Positions 7,996-18,008 of a DNA stretch of 64,000 bases are shown here, piece by piece. Under the pieces are notes generated by a model. The model did not search any database, had not been told where the DNA came from, and saw nothing but the letters and a program-made list of their open reading frames with translations. The position numbers and the translations under genes are program-made. The first letter of the stretch is position 1, and each line of letters opens with the position of its first letter. The stretch is from positions 1 to 64,000 of the forward strand of contig JAYSZI010000062.1 in the NCBI GenBank assembly GCA_043738095.1, given 5' to 3'. The DNA is from Lysobacter_K sp043738095. Its GTDB lineage: Bacteria; Pseudomonadota; Gammaproteobacteria; Xanthomonadales; Xanthomonadaceae.

Positions 7996-10854
7996 ATGCA
8001 CGTGACCGTATCGATGACCGACCCATCGGCCGTTTGGCCGACCGGGACGCGGCACCTGCGCATCGGCGATGTCCGCATCGACCTGTGCTATCGGCGTGTG
8101 CTGCGTCCTGACACGGAAGTCGAACTGCCGCATCGCATGTTCGAACTGCTCCTGTTGTTTGCGGCCGAACCTCACGTGCTGCATATGCGCGCCGACCTGT
8201 TTCGGCGCGTCTGGCCCGGTGTGATCGTTGAGGACGCGAACCTTTCGCAAAGCGTGTGGATGCTGCGCAGGGCACTGGGTCATGGCCGCAAGGGGTGGAT
8301 TCGCACGGTCGCGAAGAATGGTTACGTGTTTGAACCGCCGACCCCGGTGGAGGTAATCCATGATCTCGGTCCGGATCCGATCGAGGAGGACACGCCACTG
8401 TCCCCTGGCAAACCCGAGAGCGCGCCGGTTGCCCCGGAGCGTTCGCAAACCAGAATCCGCCGATGGCCGTTTAACGTTGCTGCCGCCGTTTGCGCGGTTC
8501 TCCTGGTGGGGAGCGTCTTCTTCACGGCTGCCAACAAGCCTTCTGCTGCGCTTGCTCCGACGCCAGCTCCCGCGTCCGTGACCCTCATCGAAGTCGACGA
8601 TCCAGGCGTCGCTGCACAAGCGCGCCTGCCAGCATCACTGTTGCATGCCTGGCTGGAGTGGAAATTGTCGGCGTTGCCCGAAGTGACGGTGTTGCCCCAG
8701 GCGCACGTCGCTGCGGACGCCTCGGCGCAGGCCTCGAACGTGATGGTGCTGCTTGTATCCGGGCCACTGCCCGACGATCCGACGCGGATCTTCCTTCAGG
8801 CGCGTTTTGAGAATGCCAGCGGACCCCATCGCATCCAGATGGAGGGCAGGCCCGCCGAGTTCGCGACGCTGGTCGATACGGTTTCCCAACGCGTCATGCG
8901 TGAGTTAGTGCCCACACGTGCGCAACAGCCATGGCCGGCGCTCAAGGTGGATCCAGCGACCGCGCGACGGTATGTGGACCTGTTGCGCGCACGGCAAAAA
9001 CGCGATTGGGTAGAGACCGTAAAGATAGGCAAGGAGCTCGCCTCGCGCGCGCCACAGTTCGCGCTGGCGCGTCTGCACCTGGCACAGGCCCTGGCCACGC
9101 TTGGACAGCTCCCGGCTGCGCAGGAACACATGGCCGCCGCGAGGTCGCTACTGCAACCGCTGCCGCCCGACGTAGCGGCGGTGATCACTGCCCAGCAACT
9201 TGCGCTCTCACCGCAGCACGAAGCCACGGCATCCGCCTACGCGCAGCTTTCGACCCAGCACCCGGCTCAAGCGGCTTTCGCTTTGCAACATGCGCGCGCG
9301 CTGGGGCGTACCGGTCGCTTTGCCGATGCGCTTGCGCTGCTGTCGACCCCGCTGTGGCAGCGACCCCAGCCTATCGCTACCCAGGTATCCCGATTGATTA
9401 ATCGCTCGGGTCTGCAGCTGGCGCTGGGCGATCATGCCGCTGCGCGTGTCAGCGCGAGAGAAGCCGATCGACTGGCTAAGGTGGCAGGCGAGGGCTGGGA
9501 ATACGAGCGCGGATTCGCCCTTCTAGCCTTGGCGCAAGCCGATGCGTATGCGGCCGGAGGCAGTCGTAGCTCACCATTCTTTGAGCAGGCTGCACTGCAC
9601 TTCGAGTCGGCCGGCGATACGTTTTCCGCGTTGCGTGCGCGGTTCCTTGGCGAGACTGTCGGACCGCGCACGGGTCCCTTGGTGTACCTCGACGCGTGGC
9701 TGGCCCAGGCGCGCGCCGCCGGACAACGCCAGCTTGAGCTGAGTGCATTGCGCTCCGCCGCGTTTCAACACTATCGCGCAGGCGACATCGTCCAATACCG
9801 CGTGCGGCTTCGACAGGCGGTGGCGGTCGCAGACGCCATGGATGACGACTGGGGGCATGCGGCGCTCGGCACGGATCTGCTGAACGAGGATTTTTCGCGC
9901 GGCGATTTTGCCAGCGTAGACCGACGTTTATCGCGGTTGGAGCGCAATGGCGTACAAGGCGAACTAGCACTGTGGGCCAAGCAATTCGCTGCTTTGGTCG
10001 CAATGGACCGCGGCCTCTACACCGAGGCGTCCGCTGCGGTTGAGCGCGGGCACAAGCAGGCGGGCGCAGGACGCCGAGAAAGCGAGGCGGCCCCCGGCGC
10101 AGCCGGAATGTTCGCCTGCACGCGAGCCTATCTTTCGCTGGTGGAGGGCAAGCTCGAGCAAGCCAGGGCGCAGTACGTATTGTGTGACGCGGCGGCGCAG
10201 GGAAATGGTCCCTTCGTCCAACTGGGTGTCGCGGAAATCGATCTCTTGAGCGGTGATCGCGATAAGGCGGTACGTGCGATGCGAGGCGTACGCGCGCAGC
10301 TGCCCAAAGTCGCCATCGCGCCGTCACGATGGGGGCTGATCATCGATCTGGCTGCGTTGCTCACGCGCACAGGCGACACCGTAGCGGCAGCGGAGCTATA
10401 CGACGACGTGCTGCCCTTGGTAAAGGCGACGCAATATCGGCGGTTGGAAGCCTTCGCCCGAGTTGGCATGGCCGAGAACGCGATGGCGCGCGGCGACCTA
10501 TCCGCTGCAGTCAGCCAGGTGGAGGCAGCGCGGCCACTGTTGGCGCGTGACAATTGGAATCCCGGATACCGCTTGAAGTTGCTCGATGTGGCCATCGCGC
10601 GCGAGCGCGGCGATTTGCAGTCGGCAGAGAACCTGCTGATCGCATCGCATCACGATGCCCATCGGCATGGCGATGTCGTCGCACAAGCCCTAACTCACAG
10701 TTGGATGTCGCCGTTGACGAGCGCGGTTGAGTGCTCTGATACGGGGCGCACCGCGCTGGTCGCGCGTACCGGTCTGCGTGGCGCTACGCTGGAATGGCTG
10801 AGTCCGGGCGGCGTCGCACTCGCGGCTGCGCCCGCGGCGGAATCGCTCCGCTGA
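7996..10854 (+). CDS. ToxR/CadC-like transmembrane winged-helix regulator with tetratricopeptide-like C-terminus
   Basis: One-component regulator of 952 residues from ATG 7996, chosen because AAAGGGG precedes it and the DNA-binding domain begins soon after; in-frame starts exist further upstream (TTG 7795, ATG 7909). Residues about 15-120 form an OmpR/PhoB-type winged helix (LPHRMFELLLLF, DANLSQSVWMLRRALG, WIRTVAKNGYVF). One membrane helix follows (about 156-178, FNVAAAVCAVLLVGSVFF). The remaining roughly 770 residues are alanine-rich helical hairpins that look like degenerate TPR/SEL-type repeats and would lie in the periplasm. Such proteins in xanthomonads usually adjoin the gene they control; here that is the divergent S8 protease. 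Signal unknown. Confidence 0.85.
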   Translation: MHVTVSMTDPSAVWPTGTRHLRIGDVRIDLCYRRVLRPDTEVELPHRMFELLLLFAAEPHVLHMRADLFRRVWPGVIVEDANLSQSVWMLRRALGHGRKGWIRTVAKNGYVFEPPTPVEVIHDLGPDPIEEDTPLSPGKPESAPVAPERSQTRIRRWPFNVAAAVCAVLLVGSVFFTAANKPSAALAPTPAPASVTLIEVDDPGVAAQARLPASLLHAWLEWKLSALPEVTVLPQAHVAADASAQASNVMVLLVSGPLPDDPTRIFLQARFENASGPHRIQMEGRPAEFATLVDTVSQRVMRELVPTRAQQPWPALKVDPATARRYVDLLRARQKRDWVETVKIGKELASRAPQFALARLHLAQALATLGQLPAAQEHMAAARSLLQPLPPDVAAVITAQQLALSPQHEATASAYAQLSTQHPAQAAFALQHARALGRTGRFADALALLSTPLWQRPQPIATQVSRLINRSGLQLALGDHAAARVSAREADRLAKVAGEGWEYERGFALLALAQADAYAAGGSRSSPFFEQAALHFESAGDTFSALRARFLGETVGPRTGPLVYLDAWLAQARAAGQRQLELSALRSAAFQHYRAGDIVQYRVRLRQAVAVADAMDDDWGHAALGTDLLNEDFSRGDFASVDRRLSRLERNGVQGELALWAKQFAALVAMDRGLYTEASAAVERGHKQAGAGRRESEAAPGAAGMFACTRAYLSLVEGKLEQARAQYVLCDAAAQGNGPFVQLGVAEIDLLSGDRDKAVRAMRGVRAQLPKVAIAPSRWGLIIDLAALLTRTGDTVAAAELYDDVLPLVKATQYRRLEAFARVGMAENAMARGDLSAAVSQVEAARPLLARDNWNPGYRLKLLDVAIARERGDLQSAENLLIASHHDAHRHGDVVAQALTHSWMSPLTSAVECSDTGRTALVARTGLRGATLEWLSPGGVALAAAPAAESLR

Positions 10855-11061
10855 CGCAGGGACTGCGCGAGCATGACGCGCAGAACAACAGGTGTGCACA
10901 CAGGCTTGGGTCGCTCGTCTTTAGCACGCTGTTTAATGCGCGCAACGTAAAGAATCCACTATGCACGGAGCGTCGCGCGCGACCGGGCGCTGTCGGCACT
11001 CGACCGCTAGCATCCGCCGATAAGCCAATCGCGCGCCGTCAGTCGCGGGTGACGGCGTGAA

Positions 11062-12150
11062 TCAATCGCGCAGCCCTACGACGTGGCAGCGGTCCTGCAT
11101 CTGTTCAATCACCACCGCAGTTGCGGCTTGCGTGGACAGGGTCGGCCGGTCCCCAGCAAGGTCCGCGGTCAGCGCACCGGCTGTGAGCGCGTTGCCTACT
11201 GCTTGTTCGACGCACAGTGCCTCCGCCTCAAGCCCGAGCGAGCACCGTAATAGCAGTGCCGCGCTGAGAATTGTCGCGTATGGGTTGGCTATGCCGCGGC
11301 CTGCGATATCGGGAGCCGAGCCGTGGATGGGTTCGTACAGGCCCACCCGGCCGTCGCCAAGCGAGGCCGACGGCAGCAGGCCAAGTGAACCGGCCAGCAT
11401 CGACGCCTCGTCGGTGAGGATGTCGCCGAACATGTTCTCGGTGACAATCACATCGAACTCGCGTGGTCTGGCAAGAAGATGCATCGCCATGGAGTCGACG
11501 AGCTGGTGCTCCAGGGTGATCTCGGGGAACTCCTCGCGCGCGACGCGGGTGGCGACCTCGCGCCACAGCCGGGATGTTTCCAGCACGTTCGCCTTGTCTA
11601 CCGAGACGACGTGGCCGCGTCGCTTGCGGGCGAGTTCGCAGGCGCGCCGTACCACGCGTTCGATCTCGGTGTCGTTGTACTCGCATAGATCACTGGCGCG
11701 GCCAGCGCTGCGCTGTTTCTCACCGAAGTAAATGCCGCCGGTGAGCTCGCGCACGACGATAAGGTCCACCCCAACCAGCAGATGCGACTTGATCGGCGAG
11801 GCACCGAGCGCAGCTGGATGCGGTTTTACCGGGCGCAGATTGGCGTACAAGCCCAGCGCCTTGCGCAGTGCCAGCAAGCCTTGCTCGGGACGCGCCGAGG
11901 CCTTCGGGTCGGACCACTTCGGCCCTCCCACCGCGCCAAGCAGGATCGCATCGGCCTTGCGACAAGCCATCAGTGTTTCCTGGGGCAGCGGCTCGCCGGT
12001 CGCATCGATTGCAGTGCCGCCGATCAAATGCTCGCGGAATGAAAACGTATGGCCGTAGCGCTCGCCCACTGCGCGCAGAGCCTGCACGCCCGAACGGATG
12101 ACCTCCGGCCCGATCCCGTCACCCGGCAGAACGACGATCTCAGCGTGCAT
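11062..12150 (-). CDS. leuB: 3-isopropylmalate dehydrogenase
   Basis: Oxidatively decarboxylates 3-isopropylmalate to 2-oxoisocaproate with NAD, the third step of leucine synthesis. Its 362 residues begin MHAEIVVLPGDGIGPE, the normal LeuB start; the frame is open 40 codons further upstream, but that part lies inside leuD. Family motifs present are GAVGGPKW, the ELTGGIYFGE loop and the NAD-site segment EPIHGSAPDIAG. The start overlaps the end of leuD by 11 bp, so the two are translationally coupled. It is the last gene of the branched-chain operon and faces the end of the ToxR-like regulator gene across 207 bp, in which I see no clear terminator. Confidence 0.97.
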   Translation of the reverse strand: MHAEIVVLPGDGIGPEVIRSGVQALRAVGERYGHTFSFREHLIGGTAIDATGEPLPQETLMACRKADAILLGAVGGPKWSDPKASARPEQGLLALRKALGLYANLRPVKPHPAALGASPIKSHLLVGVDLIVVRELTGGIYFGEKQRSAGRASDLCEYNDTEIERVVRRACELARKRRGHVVSVDKANVLETSRLWREVATRVAREEFPEITLEHQLVDSMAMHLLARPREFDVIVTENMFGDILTDEASMLAGSLGLLPSASLGDGRVGLYEPIHGSAPDIAGRGIANPYATILSAALLLRCSLGLEAEALCVEQAVGNALTAGALTADLAGDRPTLSTQAATAVVIEQMQDRCHVVGLRD

Positions 12151-12751
12151 GTTGCAGGTCCCTGTCGCGATTGGACTGCGATCGGGCGGCCTCAAAGTGC
12201 GAGATCGCCTGGTGTTGCTTGAGCAGGTAGCCGAGTTGATCGACGCCCTCAAGTAGGCATGTGTGCGCAAACGCGTCCAGCGGAAACGCGATCTGGCGAC
12301 CGTCTGGAAGCGTCACGCGACGTGCGCCGACATCGACGTGTAGTTCGATGCCCGGGCACGCCAGCAGTTCGTCGACCACGGCTTCATCGAGCACGATCGG
12401 CAGCAGACCATTCTTGAGCGCATTGCTGCGGAAGATGTCGGCGATCTCTGCGCTGATCACCGCACGCAGGCCGAGGTCGACCAACGCCCACGGCGCGTGC
12501 TCGCGCGAGGAACCGCAGCCGAAGTTACGGCCCGCGACGAGGATTCGCGCGTTCACGTTCTGTGCTTGGTTGAATGGGAAGGCGAGGTTGGCGGACCCAT
12601 CCGGCAACCAGCGCCAGTCATTGAACGCGTACTTTCCCAGCCCTTTGCGCTCGGTGGTGGTCAGAAAGCGCGCCGGAATTATTTGGTCGGTGTCGATGTT
12701 GCGCTCGCGCAGCACTACGGTGCGCGAGGTGAGATGCTTGAACGGTTGCAT
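12140..12751 (-). CDS. leuD: 3-isopropylmalate dehydratase small subunit
   Basis: Small subunit of the LeuCD isomerase that converts 2- to 3-isopropylmalate. It has 203 residues from ATG 12751, with AGGAG placed well upstream; the open frame extends 39 codons further without homology. The motifs NIDTDQIIPARFL and GRNFGCGSSREHAPWAL are those of the aconitase swivel domain. It lies between leuC (141 bp upstream) and leuB (overlap). Confidence 0.97.
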   Translation of the reverse strand: MQPFKHLTSRTVVLRERNIDTDQIIPARFLTTTERKGLGKYAFNDWRWLPDGSANLAFPFNQAQNVNARILVAGRNFGCGSSREHAPWALVDLGLRAVISAEIADIFRSNALKNGLLPIVLDEAVVDELLACPGIELHVDVGARRVTLPDGRQIAFPLDAFAHTCLLEGVDQLGYLLKQHQAISHFEAARSQSNRDRDLQHAR

Positions 12752-12892
12752 CAGAACAACTCCTGGAGGTGTGTGGTTGCATGCGTCTTTCCCGTGACAG
12801 CGGGAAGCCAATATCTGCCTAACAAGAAGCAAGGCGCTGGCTGCCGCTTCTGCGGAAAAGACGAACAAAGGTTCCGCGAGTGGCTGCGGACG

Positions 12893-14326
12893 TCACGCGG
12901 CTTCCGGTTCGACTAATTCGACGTGCTTGCCAAGAAATGTGCGCGGATCGGTGATCTCACCAGTAACGGCGCAAACCGCAGCAGTCAGGGGCGATGCCAG
13001 CACGGTGCGCGCACCCTGGCCCTGGCGTCCCTCGAAGTTGCGGTTGCTGGTCGATACCGCCAGCTGACCGGGGCCAACCAGGTCTCCATTCATCGCGATG
13101 CACATCGAGCAGCCCGGCCCACGCCACTCGCCGCCCGCCGCGAGCACGATCGCGTCGATGCCTTCGGCTTCGGCGTCGCGCTTGATCTTCTCGGAGCCCG
13201 GCACCACCAGCATGCGCACGCGCGGGTGTACCCGGCGGCCACGCATTACCTCGGCTACCTGGCGTAGATCGCTCAGGCGCGAGTTGGTGCAGCTGCCTAC
13301 AAACACGACGTCGATGGGGCGCCCGGCCAACGCCGCGTCTGCGTCCCAGCCCATGTAGTCGCAGGCTTTGGCATCGTCGTTGTTCGTGGCGGCGGGCACG
13401 CGCGCGGAGATCGCGACCACCTGGCCCGGATGCGTGCCCCAGGAAATCGTAGGCTCGACATCGCCCGCGTCAATGTGCACCTCGCGATCGAAGTGTGCGC
13501 CGTCGTCGCTGTGGAACCCCCGCCAGCGTCCGTACGCACGTGCGAACGCATCACCGTGCGGCGCGCGCTGTGTGTGCGCGAGGTACTCAAACGTGGTCGT
13601 ATCGGGCGCGATGAGACCCGCGCGTGCCCCGGCTTCGATCGACATGTTGCAGACGGTCATGCGCTCATCCATCGACAGCGAGCGAATGGTTGAGCCGCGA
13701 TACTCGATGACGTAGCCGGTGCCGCCGTTGACGCCGATCACGCCAATGACGTGCAGGATCAGGTCCTTCGCTGTAACGCCAGGGCCGAGTTCGCCTTCGA
13801 TAGTGATCGCTAGCGTCTTTGGCTTGCGCTGCAGCAGGCATTGCGTGGCCAACACATGGGTAACCTCGCTGGTGCCGATGCCAAATGCGAGCGCGCCGAA
13901 AGCACCATGCGTCGCGGTGTGGCTATCGCCGCAAACAATCGTCATTCCGGGCTGGGTCAGGCCAAGCTCGGGCCCGATCACGTGCACGATGCCACGGTGC
14001 ACGCTGTCGAAATCGAACAGTTCTATATGGTGTCGCTCACAATTCTCACGCAGTCGGGTGACCTGCGCGCGCGCCTCGTCGTTGGCGTAAGGCAGCGTGC
14101 CCAGAGCGTCTGCGGGCAACGTCGGGGTGGCATGGTCGAGCGTGCCCTTGGTCCGATCGGGGCAACGCACGCGCAGGCCACGCTCGTCGAGCTCGGCGAA
14201 AGCTTGTGGCGTGGTTACTTCGTGAATCAGGTGCAGGTCGATGTAGAGCACCGCCGGCGTCGCTTCGGTTTCGGGGGTGACAATGTGGGCGTCCCACAGT
14301 TTGTCGAGCAGGGTTCTGGGTTTCAT
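12893..14326 (-). CDS. leuC: 3-isopropylmalate dehydratase large subunit
   Basis: Carries the [4Fe-4S] cluster and catalytic core of isopropylmalate isomerase. Its 477 residues are the usual length. Cluster cysteines are visible in VGSCTNSR and GCSMC, and the N-terminal MKPRTLLDKLWDAH is typical of LeuC. The ATG at 14326 is preceded by GGAG. It follows leuA after a 106-bp gap, the largest so far in the operon, which could hold a secondary promoter, although I cannot identify one. Confidence 0.97.
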   Translation of the reverse strand: MKPRTLLDKLWDAHIVTPETEATPAVLYIDLHLIHEVTTPQAFAELDERGLRVRCPDRTKGTLDHATPTLPADALGTLPYANDEARAQVTRLRENCERHHIELFDFDSVHRGIVHVIGPELGLTQPGMTIVCGDSHTATHGAFGALAFGIGTSEVTHVLATQCLLQRKPKTLAITIEGELGPGVTAKDLILHVIGVIGVNGGTGYVIEYRGSTIRSLSMDERMTVCNMSIEAGARAGLIAPDTTTFEYLAHTQRAPHGDAFARAYGRWRGFHSDDGAHFDREVHIDAGDVEPTISWGTHPGQVVAISARVPAATNNDDAKACDYMGWDADAALAGRPIDVVFVGSCTNSRLSDLRQVAEVMRGRRVHPRVRMLVVPGSEKIKRDAEAEGIDAIVLAAGGEWRGPGCSMCIAMNGDLVGPGQLAVSTSNRNFEGRQGQGARTVLASPLTAAVCAVTGEITDPRTFLGKHVELVEPEAA

Positions 14327-14432
14327 CGTGGGGGCTCCGTTCGTAGGGCAGGTGTCGACTCGCCGTTACGCGTATAGGGCTATTTGGTGAACGGGTGATT
14401 ACGGTTGGGTGGCTTACGGCCCAGGACCTGCC

Positions 14433-15992
14433 TTAGGCGCCCACCACCTCGCGTTGCGGCTGGCGCGTTCGCAGCACACGGTTGGCAATATCAAGCCAGG
14501 CCATGGCGCTGGCTTCGAGGATGTCGGTGCTGGTGCCTGAGCCGGTCACTTCGATGCCGTCGATGCGCGCGGTGATACTTGCCTGGCCCTGGGCGTCCTC
14601 GCCGGTGGTCACGCTCGACACCTGATAGCTGTCGATGTCCAGTTGCATGCCGGTGGCGCGCGCCAGTGCGGCGAACAACGCGTGCACCGGCCCATCGCCA
14701 ACGGCGGCTTCGCTGATGGCGAAGCCGTCGGCACCGAGCAATTGCACACTCGCGGTGGGCAGGCTGTTATCGGCAATCCCGGTGCTGATGTGCGCGCGCA
14801 CCAGCCGATGGCCGTGCGTGGCTCGGGCATCGGCGCCGAGCACGAGCGCCTCTAGGTCGGCGTCGAATACTTCACGCTTCTTCTCAGCCAGCGCCTTGAA
14901 ACCGCCAAACACGGCATTGAGCTTGGCCTCGTCGAGCGCGAAGCCAATTGTGCGTAGCCGGGCATTGAGTGCGGCGCGTCCGCTGTGGCGCCCGAGCACC
15001 ATCTGCGATTGCGCCCAGCCGACGTCCTCCGGCCGCATGATCTCGTAAGTACCGCGGTGCTTGAGCATCCCGTGCTGATGAATGCCTGCTTCATGCGCAA
15101 ATGCGTTCTGGCCGACGATGGCCTTGTTGCGCTGCACGCTCATGCCGGTAATGCGCGATAGCAGGCGCGAGGTAGGCACCAACCGTCGCGTATCGATGCG
15201 CGTACTCGCGCCGAAATACTCACCGCGCACGCGCAGCGCCATCACGAGTTCCTCCAGCGCGCAATTGCCCGCGCGCTCGCCGATGCCGTTGATCGTGCAC
15301 TCGACTTGGCGCGCGCCGCCCTCGATCGCGGCCAGACTGTTCGCCACCGCCAAGCCGAGGTCGTTGTGGCAATGGGCGCTGAATATCGCCCGATCGGCGT
15401 CACGCACATTGCGTCGAAGATGCTCGAACAGCGCGCGGATTTCGCTCGGCGTGGTGTATCCGACGGTATCGGGCACGTTGATGGTGCGCGCGCCGGCGGC
15501 GATAGCGGCGCTGAACACTTCGACGAGGAAATCGGGTTCGGTACGCAGCGCGTCCTCGGCCGAGAACTCGACGTCATCGACGTAACTGCGCGCCAGCTCC
15601 ACGCCCATTACCGCGCGCTCCAGCACCTGCGCGCGGTTCAGTCCGAGCTTGTGCTCGCGGTGCAACGGGCTGGTTGAAATGAAGACGTGAATACGCGGCC
15701 GGTGCGCGCCGCTGAGGGCGTGCGCGCATGCTTCGATGTCGCCGACATGGCAACGCGCAAGAGTGGCAACGACAGATGATTTGACTTCGCAAGCGATCGC
15801 ACGCGTCGCTTCTATGTCCGCATTCGAGCTGGCAGGAAAGCCCGCCTCGATCACGTCGACGCCAAGATCCGCCAACGCATGTGCGAGGCGCAGCTTCTGC
15901 GGCGCGGTCATGCTGCAACCAGGCGACTGCTCACCGTCGCGCAGGCTGGTGTCGAAAATACGGACGTGGTCCTGGGGCTGGTGGCCGCTCAT
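14433..15992 (-). CDS. leuA: 2-isopropylmalate synthase
   Basis: First committed enzyme of leucine synthesis: condenses acetyl-CoA with 2-oxoisovalerate. It has 519 residues, with the TIM-barrel core from FDTSLRDGEQSPG and metal/active-site segments HCHNDLGLAVANSLA and NGIGERAGN. A C-terminal LeuA dimer/allosteric domain (about 385-510, ending GSGTSTDILEASAMAWLDI) indicates leucine feedback control. The start overlaps the ilvA stop as ATGA. The final six or so residues after VLRT are variable and unremarkable. Confidence 0.96.
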   Translation of the reverse strand: MSGHQPQDHVRIFDTSLRDGEQSPGCSMTAPQKLRLAHALADLGVDVIEAGFPASSNADIEATRAIACEVKSSVVATLARCHVGDIEACAHALSGAHRPRIHVFISTSPLHREHKLGLNRAQVLERAVMGVELARSYVDDVEFSAEDALRTEPDFLVEVFSAAIAAGARTINVPDTVGYTTPSEIRALFEHLRRNVRDADRAIFSAHCHNDLGLAVANSLAAIEGGARQVECTINGIGERAGNCALEELVMALRVRGEYFGASTRIDTRRLVPTSRLLSRITGMSVQRNKAIVGQNAFAHEAGIHQHGMLKHRGTYEIMRPEDVGWAQSQMVLGRHSGRAALNARLRTIGFALDEAKLNAVFGGFKALAEKKREVFDADLEALVLGADARATHGHRLVRAHISTGIADNSLPTASVQLLGADGFAISEAAVGDGPVHALFAALARATGMQLDIDSYQVSSVTTGEDAQGQASITARIDGIEVTGSGTSTDILEASAMAWLDIANRVLRTRQPQREVVGA

Positions 15993-17074
15993 GCGTGTCT
16001 TTCCTTGAGAGGTATGCGCGCCGCTGCTGCGACGACGGTGTCAGTGAATTTGGGAGCACGTAGGAATGGCACGATGGCAATGTCCGGAGCAGGGACCGCG
16101 CGCGTGCGCTGGCGCGGCCGACGCGGTGCACGCGGGCGCACGTCGGAGAGCAATTGGGCGAGCAAGGCGGCGTCGATATTGCCGCCGGACACCACCGCGC
16201 ATTTACGCCTGCTGGCGATGCGGCGGCCTGCCGCGAGTGCCAGAGCGCCCGCACCCTCGGCAATGACGTGCTCCTCGAGCGCGAGGCGTACCAGGGTTTC
16301 GCGCAGCTCGGCCTCGCGCACGATCACGATGTCGTCGAGCAGGTCGCGCAGCACGCGCTGGGTCAGGGCACCTGGCTGCTTCACCCGCACGCCGTCGGCC
16401 AGGGTTGCGGCTGGCTCGATCTGCGCGTGATCGCCGCGCAGTGCGCGCGCCATCGAGTCGACGCCCTCGACCTGTGCGCCGACGATGCGTACGCCCTGCA
16501 ACTTCAGCGCTAGGGCGACGCCAGCAGCAAGCCCGCCACCACCGATCGGCACCAACACCACGTCCGGCGCGAGCGCAGCGATCTCCAATCCGACCGTGCC
16601 TTGGCCAGCAATCACGTCAGGGTCGTCAAACGCCGACAACAAACGGTAGCCGTGCTGCTCGGCAAGCTCCGCGGCGAACCCCTTGGCCTCATCAAAGCTG
16701 TCGCCATGCAGGCGCACGGCAGCACCCCAATGGGCGACGCCGGCGACCTTGTTTTGTGGCGCCGTCCGCGGCATCACCGTGATCACCGGCATGCGCAGGC
16801 GATAGCCGGCCCATGCCAGACCATGCGCGTGATTGCCGGCCGAGGCGGCAATTACCGGCCGCAGGTCGCCGCGCTCGCGCGCTGCCAGCAACGCGTTCAT
16901 GGCGCCACGTACCTTGTAAGAGCCGGTGCGTTGCAGGTTCTCCAGCTTCAGCCAACAACCGAAGCGCTCGGCAAAGTGCAGAGGCGTCGCGGCGAGATGC
17001 GGGCGCAGCCGTGCTTGTGCCGCAAGGACGTCGGCCGCGGTGACAACGGCAGCATCCGACCGAAAGTCAGACAT
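15989..17074 (-). CDS. ilvA: Threonine ammonia-lyase, short form without C-terminal regulatory domain
   Basis: PLP enzyme deaminating threonine to 2-oxobutyrate for isoleucine synthesis. PLP lysine K54 is in TGSYKVRG, and the cofactor loop GGGGLAAG and the SGGN segment are present. At 361 residues it lacks the pair of ACT-like domains that give the long IlvA its isoleucine inhibition, resembling the TdcB-sized form. Instead it ends in a basic, arginine/proline-rich tail of about 45 residues (RPRAPRRPRQRTR onward). Its place in the operon, 4-bp overlap with leuA and 8-bp overlap with ilvE, makes a biosynthetic role near certain. Flux control probably comes from attenuation and other enzymes. 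Confidence 0.92.
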   Translation of the reverse strand: MSDFRSDAAVVTAADVLAAQARLRPHLAATPLHFAERFGCWLKLENLQRTGSYKVRGAMNALLAARERGDLRPVIAASAGNHAHGLAWAGYRLRMPVITVMPRTAPQNKVAGVAHWGAAVRLHGDSFDEAKGFAAELAEQHGYRLLSAFDDPDVIAGQGTVGLEIAALAPDVVLVPIGGGGLAAGVALALKLQGVRIVGAQVEGVDSMARALRGDHAQIEPAATLADGVRVKQPGALTQRVLRDLLDDIVIVREAELRETLVRLALEEHVIAEGAGALALAAGRRIASRRKCAVVSGGNIDAALLAQLLSDVRPRAPRRPRQRTRAVPAPDIAIVPFLRAPKFTDTVVAAAARIPLKERHA

Positions 17075-18008
17075 ACGTCAGCCACGCGTGGTATCGCGGG
17101 TCTTCGCCGCGAACGACGCGCTGGTACAGCTGCGCGATTTCGCCACCGACGGCGTTGCCGACGAAGCGGCGGCCATCAAGCGCATCAATCGGCGTGACCT
17201 CTGCGGCAGTGCCGCAGACGAACACCTCATCTGCGTCGGTCAGCTCATCGAGCGTGACGGCGCGCGACTGCGCACCGGTCAGCCCGATCAGGGTGTCGCG
17301 AGTGATGCCGGGCAGGGCGTCGGCATGTTCGACCGCGACAACGCAATCGTCCTTCACCATGAACACGTTGGCACCGGTGCACTCGACGACATAACCGTGC
17401 TCGTCGACGAACAACGCTTCGTCAAAACCACGTGCCTTGGCCTCGCGTTTGGCCAAGATCGAGTTGACGTAGGCGCCGCACAGTTTGAGCGGCGGCAGCG
17501 AGGTGGCTGGATTGCGCCGCCACGAAGACACCCCAAGCTTCACCTCGCCACGGTCCAGGTGCACGCCGGTCGGGAAAGTGGCGACCATTAGGTGATTGCT
17601 AAGCGCCGCTACATCAAGGCCGATCGAACCCGTGCCGCACCATGCTAGGGGGCGGACGTAAGCGTCACGTTGGCTGTTAGCTCGCAGGACTGCCAACGTC
17701 GCAGTGGTCGCTTCGGCGACGTCGAAAGCGATTCCGAGAGCTTGAGCACCCTTGTGCATGCGTTCCAAATGCTCAGGCAGTCGAAACACTGCAGCACCAC
17801 CGTCGGCAATCGCGTAGCTGCGGATGCCCTCGAACACACCGCTGCCGTAATGCAATGCGTGCGTGGTCAGTGGCGCGCATGGCGCGTCGGCAGCGATCAG
17901 CGAGCCGTCGAACCACAGCCGAGCCGTCGCTTCCTCCGACACGCCGGACGGGACGCCGACTGGCTTTTCCTGCCGATTGCCTTTAGCCGATCTAACGGTC
18001 AGCGGCAT
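17067..18008 (-). CDS. ilvE: Branched-chain amino acid aminotransferase
   Basis: Class IV PLP aminotransferase, last step for Ile, Leu and Val. It has 313 residues from ATG 18008, which has GAGGTG upstream and overlaps the ilvM end by 10 bp; the frame is open 21 codons further, inside ilvM. PLP lysine K175 is in PPLKLCGAYVNS. The fold-type IV segments HALHYGSGVFEGIRSY, EALFVDEHGYVVECTGANVF and GTAAEVTPI are all present. It overlaps ilvA by 8 bp. An ilvE between ilvM and ilvA is part of the xanthomonad-like arrangement. Confidence 0.95.
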   Translation of the reverse strand: MPLTVRSAKGNRQEKPVGVPSGVSEEATARLWFDGSLIAADAPCAPLTTHALHYGSGVFEGIRSYAIADGGAAVFRLPEHLERMHKGAQALGIAFDVAEATTATLAVLRANSQRDAYVRPLAWCGTGSIGLDVAALSNHLMVATFPTGVHLDRGEVKLGVSSWRRNPATSLPPLKLCGAYVNSILAKREAKARGFDEALFVDEHGYVVECTGANVFMVKDDCVVAVEHADALPGITRDTLIGLTGAQSRAVTLDELTDADEVFVCGTAAEVTPIDALDGRRFVGNAVGGEIAQLYQRVVRGEDPRYHAWLTYV

